8,331 nucleotides of DNA from Planctomycetaceae bacterium. GTDB lineage: Bacteria > Planctomycetota > Planctomycetia > Pirellulales > UBA1268. The translations under genes and the position numbers were made by a program. The stretch is taken from NCBI GenBank assembly GCA_018694455.1, contig JABHNP010000363.1, forward strand, positions 1 through 8,331, read 5' to 3'. This document shows, in pieces, positions 6,124-8,331 of this stretch. Numbering within the stretch: position 1 is the stretch's first letter; each line of letters starts with the position of its first letter. The notes beneath the pieces are model-generated. The model worked only from the letters and a program-made list of their open reading frames with translations, made no database searches and was not told where the DNA came from.

Positions 6124-8211
6124 ATGAGTACTGTCGACCCACGGTCAGTTGAAGAGGCCCGACAACAGATTCGTGCGCTCATTAGCGAGATCGAAGAGCT
6201 TTCAAAAACAGATGCTGAAGAGGCAGATTTTTTCCGAGGTCTTCTTGAGCGAGTCATTGATGCGATGGGCGCGGTGGCTGGTCTTGTGTGGCTCACCGGG
6301 AAAGAAGGTCGTGTTGAGCCAGTTGCGCATTTGAAAATGCAGGATACTGGTCTTTCGGACAGCGAAGATGTTCAGTCTGCGCACAGTGGCATGGTGCACG
6401 GTCTAATGAACTCTCCTTCCGGGCTGTTAGTGCCACCACAGGCAGCACTAACATCACCAGATGGCAAGCCGAGTGGTGCGAATCCGTCGAGTCTCCTCGT
6501 AATTGGTGCACCAATTGATCGTGGCGAAGAACGCCAGGGGCTGATTGAAATATTTCATCAACCGAATCAATCTGATGTTGAGCGGGGTTATCTTAAATTC
6601 TTGCAGCAGGTTGCGGTTGTTGCGGGTGCCTATCTTGAAAAAAAACAGATTAAGACGCTTGATACGCAGCAGTCAGCGCTTGAGCAGGTTGATCGGTTTA
6701 GTCGCGCGCTGCACGAGTCGCTTGACCCGGTTGCGACGGCTTTCGTTCTAGCGAATGAAGCCCGGCGAATCATTGGTTGTGATCGTGTGAGCGTCCTTGT
6801 CAAGAAACACCGGAAACTGCGTCTTGAGGCGGTAAGCGGGCAAGAGTCAATTGAACGGCGGGCCTCGGCCGTGCGTGCGATTGAGTCACTTGCCAGAGTT
6901 GTCGCGAGGGCCCGTGACCCGCTGTGGCATCCGGACGCCGGGCAGGAATTACCACCTCAGATTGAAGAAGAGCTTGAAAACTATATTGATGAGTCTCACT
7001 CTACGGCGATGGCCATTTTGCCACTTGAAAAACCACGGCTCACACCAGTGGTCAAGCCCGGTGGCGTTGACGCAGTTGCGGTAGCGAAGGCTGAGTCACC
7101 TCCGAAAGAGCCACCAGATCCAATTGGCGTACTGGTGGTTGAGTGGTTTTCATCGACTACATTCGAAGGCGGCAAGAGAGCTCGTGTAGAACTTGTCGCA
7201 GAGCATGGACGAGTTGCACTTTCCAATGCCATCGATCATACAACAATGCCGCTTCACGGGCTGACCAGCCTCCTCAGTAAATCAAAGACTCTTACAACGG
7301 CACGGAATCTTCCGAAAACAGTTCTGGCTACAGTTGCTTTCATTGGTTTTATTGCTGCTTTGACACTCATTCGAGTGGACTTGCGACTCGAAGGGAAAGG
7401 CACGCTTGAACCGGTTCACAGGCGGGATGTATTTGCTGATATTGAAGGTGTTGTTGAGCAGGTCGAGGCGAATCTCAAGCATGGAGCTGCGGTCCAGGAG
7501 GGAGAGTTGCTCGCGCAGCTTCGGAATACAGATCTTGAAGTAGCGATGACAGATATTCTTGGCCGAAAGGCATCTAGTGAAGAGCAGCTTGTCGCAACCC
7601 GTCGCTCCCTCCTTGAAGACAAAGGTCTGTCAAACGATGAGAAAAACAGAATGGCAGGCCGTGCGGCACAATTGCGACGGGAGATTGAAAGCCTTGAGCA
7701 GCAGCAGCGACTGTACGAACACAAGAAAACAGATTTGGAAGTTCGCAGCCCAATTGGTGGCGTGATTGTCACCTGGCAGGTTCGAGATCGCTTGCTTTTT
7801 CGTCCAGTTGAACGAGGTCAGGTGCTCATGAGTATTGCTGACAAGACGGGTGAATGGGAGCTTGAAATTCATATGGCTGACGACCGGTTGGGTCATATCA
7901 ACAAGGCACTCTCACGGGCGAAGCAAGACGACCGGAAACTGGAGGTTGATTACATTCTTGCAACTGATCCGGGGACCCGTCATTACGGTGTTGTTGAAGA
8001 AATTCATGAGCAGGCAGAGGTTCGAGGAGAGCAGGGGAATACGGTACTTGTTCGAATTACAATTGATCCGACGCGACATGAAAAAGAAGAACTTGGTGCT
8101 GGAGCCACGGTGACAGCACGGGTGAACTGCGGCGAGCACGCCTTGGGATATGTATGGTTTATGGACGTTATGGCGTTTTTTCAGACGCAGATCTTTTTCC
8201 GGCTCTGGTAA
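6124..8211 (+). CDS. GAF-GAF-TM-HlyD membrane fusion (periplasmic adaptor) protein
   Basis: The 695-residue protein joins a sensory half to an export-adaptor half. After an N-terminal helix, a GAF-like domain lies at about 35-175 and a second at about 195-375. The second is interrupted by a Pro/Lys-rich loop (about 302-335). One membrane segment follows (about 399-416). Beyond it come the first half of a biotinyl/lipoyl-like domain (423-475, with ADIEGVVEQVEANLKHGAAV), a helical hairpin (about 480-537), the second half (VRSPIGGVIVTWQVRDR, from 540), a beta-barrel region (575-670) and a hydrophobic end, LGYVWFMDVMAFFQ. In HlyD/MFP proteins the hairpin bridges towards an outer-membrane partner. 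Topology implies GAF domains in the cytoplasm and the adaptor in the periplasm. No GAF ligand can be named. ATG 6124 is chosen from GAGGAA at 6107-6112. The next gene starts 46 bases after the stop. Confidence 0.85.
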   Translation: MSTVDPRSVEEARQQIRALISEIEELSKTDAEEADFFRGLLERVIDAMGAVAGLVWLTGKEGRVEPVAHLKMQDTGLSDSEDVQSAHSGMVHGLMNSPSGLLVPPQAALTSPDGKPSGANPSSLLVIGAPIDRGEERQGLIEIFHQPNQSDVERGYLKFLQQVAVVAGAYLEKKQIKTLDTQQSALEQVDRFSRALHESLDPVATAFVLANEARRIIGCDRVSVLVKKHRKLRLEAVSGQESIERRASAVRAIESLARVVARARDPLWHPDAGQELPPQIEEELENYIDESHSTAMAILPLEKPRLTPVVKPGGVDAVAVAKAESPPKEPPDPIGVLVVEWFSSTTFEGGKRARVELVAEHGRVALSNAIDHTTMPLHGLTSLLSKSKTLTTARNLPKTVLATVAFIGFIAALTLIRVDLRLEGKGTLEPVHRRDVFADIEGVVEQVEANLKHGAAVQEGELLAQLRNTDLEVAMTDILGRKASSEEQLVATRRSLLEDKGLSNDEKNRMAGRAAQLRREIESLEQQQRLYEHKKTDLEVRSPIGGVIVTWQVRDRLLFRPVERGQVLMSIADKTGEWELEIHMADDRLGHINKALSRAKQDDRKLEVDYILATDPGTRHYGVVEEIHEQAEVRGEQGNTVLVRITIDPTRHEKEELGAGATVTARVNCGEHALGYVWFMDVMAFFQTQIFFRLW

Positions 8212-8226
8212 ACCGGCTCTGGTAAA
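8199..8226 (+). repeat. 14-bp perfect tandem duplication spanning the GAF/HlyD stop codon
   Basis: CCGGCTCTGGTAAA occurs twice back to back, at 8199-8212 and 8213-8226. The first copy encodes the last residues (R-L-W) and the TAA stop; the second lies wholly in the untranslated gap. The identity of the copies suggests a recent slippage or microduplication that left the protein intact. Confidence 0.9.
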
Positions 8227-8257
8227 AAAGAGGCACAGAAGACATCAGGTGGATATT

Positions 8258-8331
8258 ATGAAATATAGTTGCGGAGCCGTGTGTTGCGTTTTGTTGCTGA
8301 GGGTAAATTCTCTTGTAGCAGAGACACCGCA
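8258..8331 (+). CDS. Start of an exported protein (24 codons seen, runs off right edge)
   Basis: An open frame from ATG 8258-8260 continues to the right edge. It reads MKYSCGAVCCVLLLRVNSLV and then AETP, a typical signal peptide layout: basic start, hydrophobic core and likely signal peptidase I cleavage near VA|ET. AGGTGG (8247-8252) lies 5 bases before the ATG as a fair ribosome binding site. The gene follows the GAF/HlyD gene by 46 bases on the same strand and probably belongs to the same transcript. In planctomycetes a second periplasmic adaptor-like gene can follow such a gene, but the visible part cannot confirm any family. Confidence 0.6.
   Translation, partial: MKYSCGAVCCVLLLRVNSLVAETP

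Noticed and set aside
7416..7772. Minus-strand open frame of 118 codons inside the HlyD region
   Set aside because: It is antisense to the lipoyl and coiled-coil region; its Ser/Arg-rich product has no domain.

Overview
The window most likely comes from a planctomycete (Planctomycetota, probably a Pirellulales-like marine or freshwater lineage). This rests on recognised protein families rather than a database search. The markers are the N-terminus of a planctomycete-type sulfotransferase (motif YPWWSPRFWHGM), a DUF3467 protein, a protein joining two GAF-like domains to a membrane-anchored HlyD/MFP adaptor, and an ABC-2 permease of the doubled form carrying an NPxLWRE motif. Base composition is near 50% GC. 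Several genes lack a clear Shine-Dalgarno site, and one apparently starts at GTG, which also fits. No rRNA, tRNA, CRISPR array, insertion sequence or phage gene was seen.

Layout. Positions 1-997 hold two minus-strand genes: the start of a sulfotransferase that runs off the left edge, and upstream of it a small lipoprotein with a thioredoxin-like fold and a CxxS active site. A 299-base gap containing several inverted repeats separates these from a plus-strand TPR lipoprotein (1297-2097). This gene converges on a 559-residue, two-module ABC-2 membrane permease on the minus strand (2141-3820). Upstream of the permease on the same strand is a small exported Pro/Arg-rich protein of unknown function (about 3960-4406). 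A divergent promoter region follows, then a plus-strand multi-pass membrane protein of unknown function (4548-5522).

The right part (5696 to the end) looks like one functional block on the plus strand: a DUF3467 protein, a perfect 14-bp hairpin, the 695-residue GAF-GAF-TM-HlyD protein, and the first 24 codons of another gene whose product begins with a signal-peptide-like sequence. From general knowledge of planctomycete genomes, the cut-off gene could be a second periplasmic adaptor and an M50-type membrane protease could follow, but neither can be seen here. The layout suggests a trans-envelope export or signalling assembly whose inner-membrane adaptor has a cytoplasmic sensory half. This is the most interesting part of the window.

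Much remains unknown. The exported Pro/Arg-rich protein and the seven-TM protein have no recognised family. Promoters and terminators are called only from short motifs, apart from the strong hairpin at 6048-6091.
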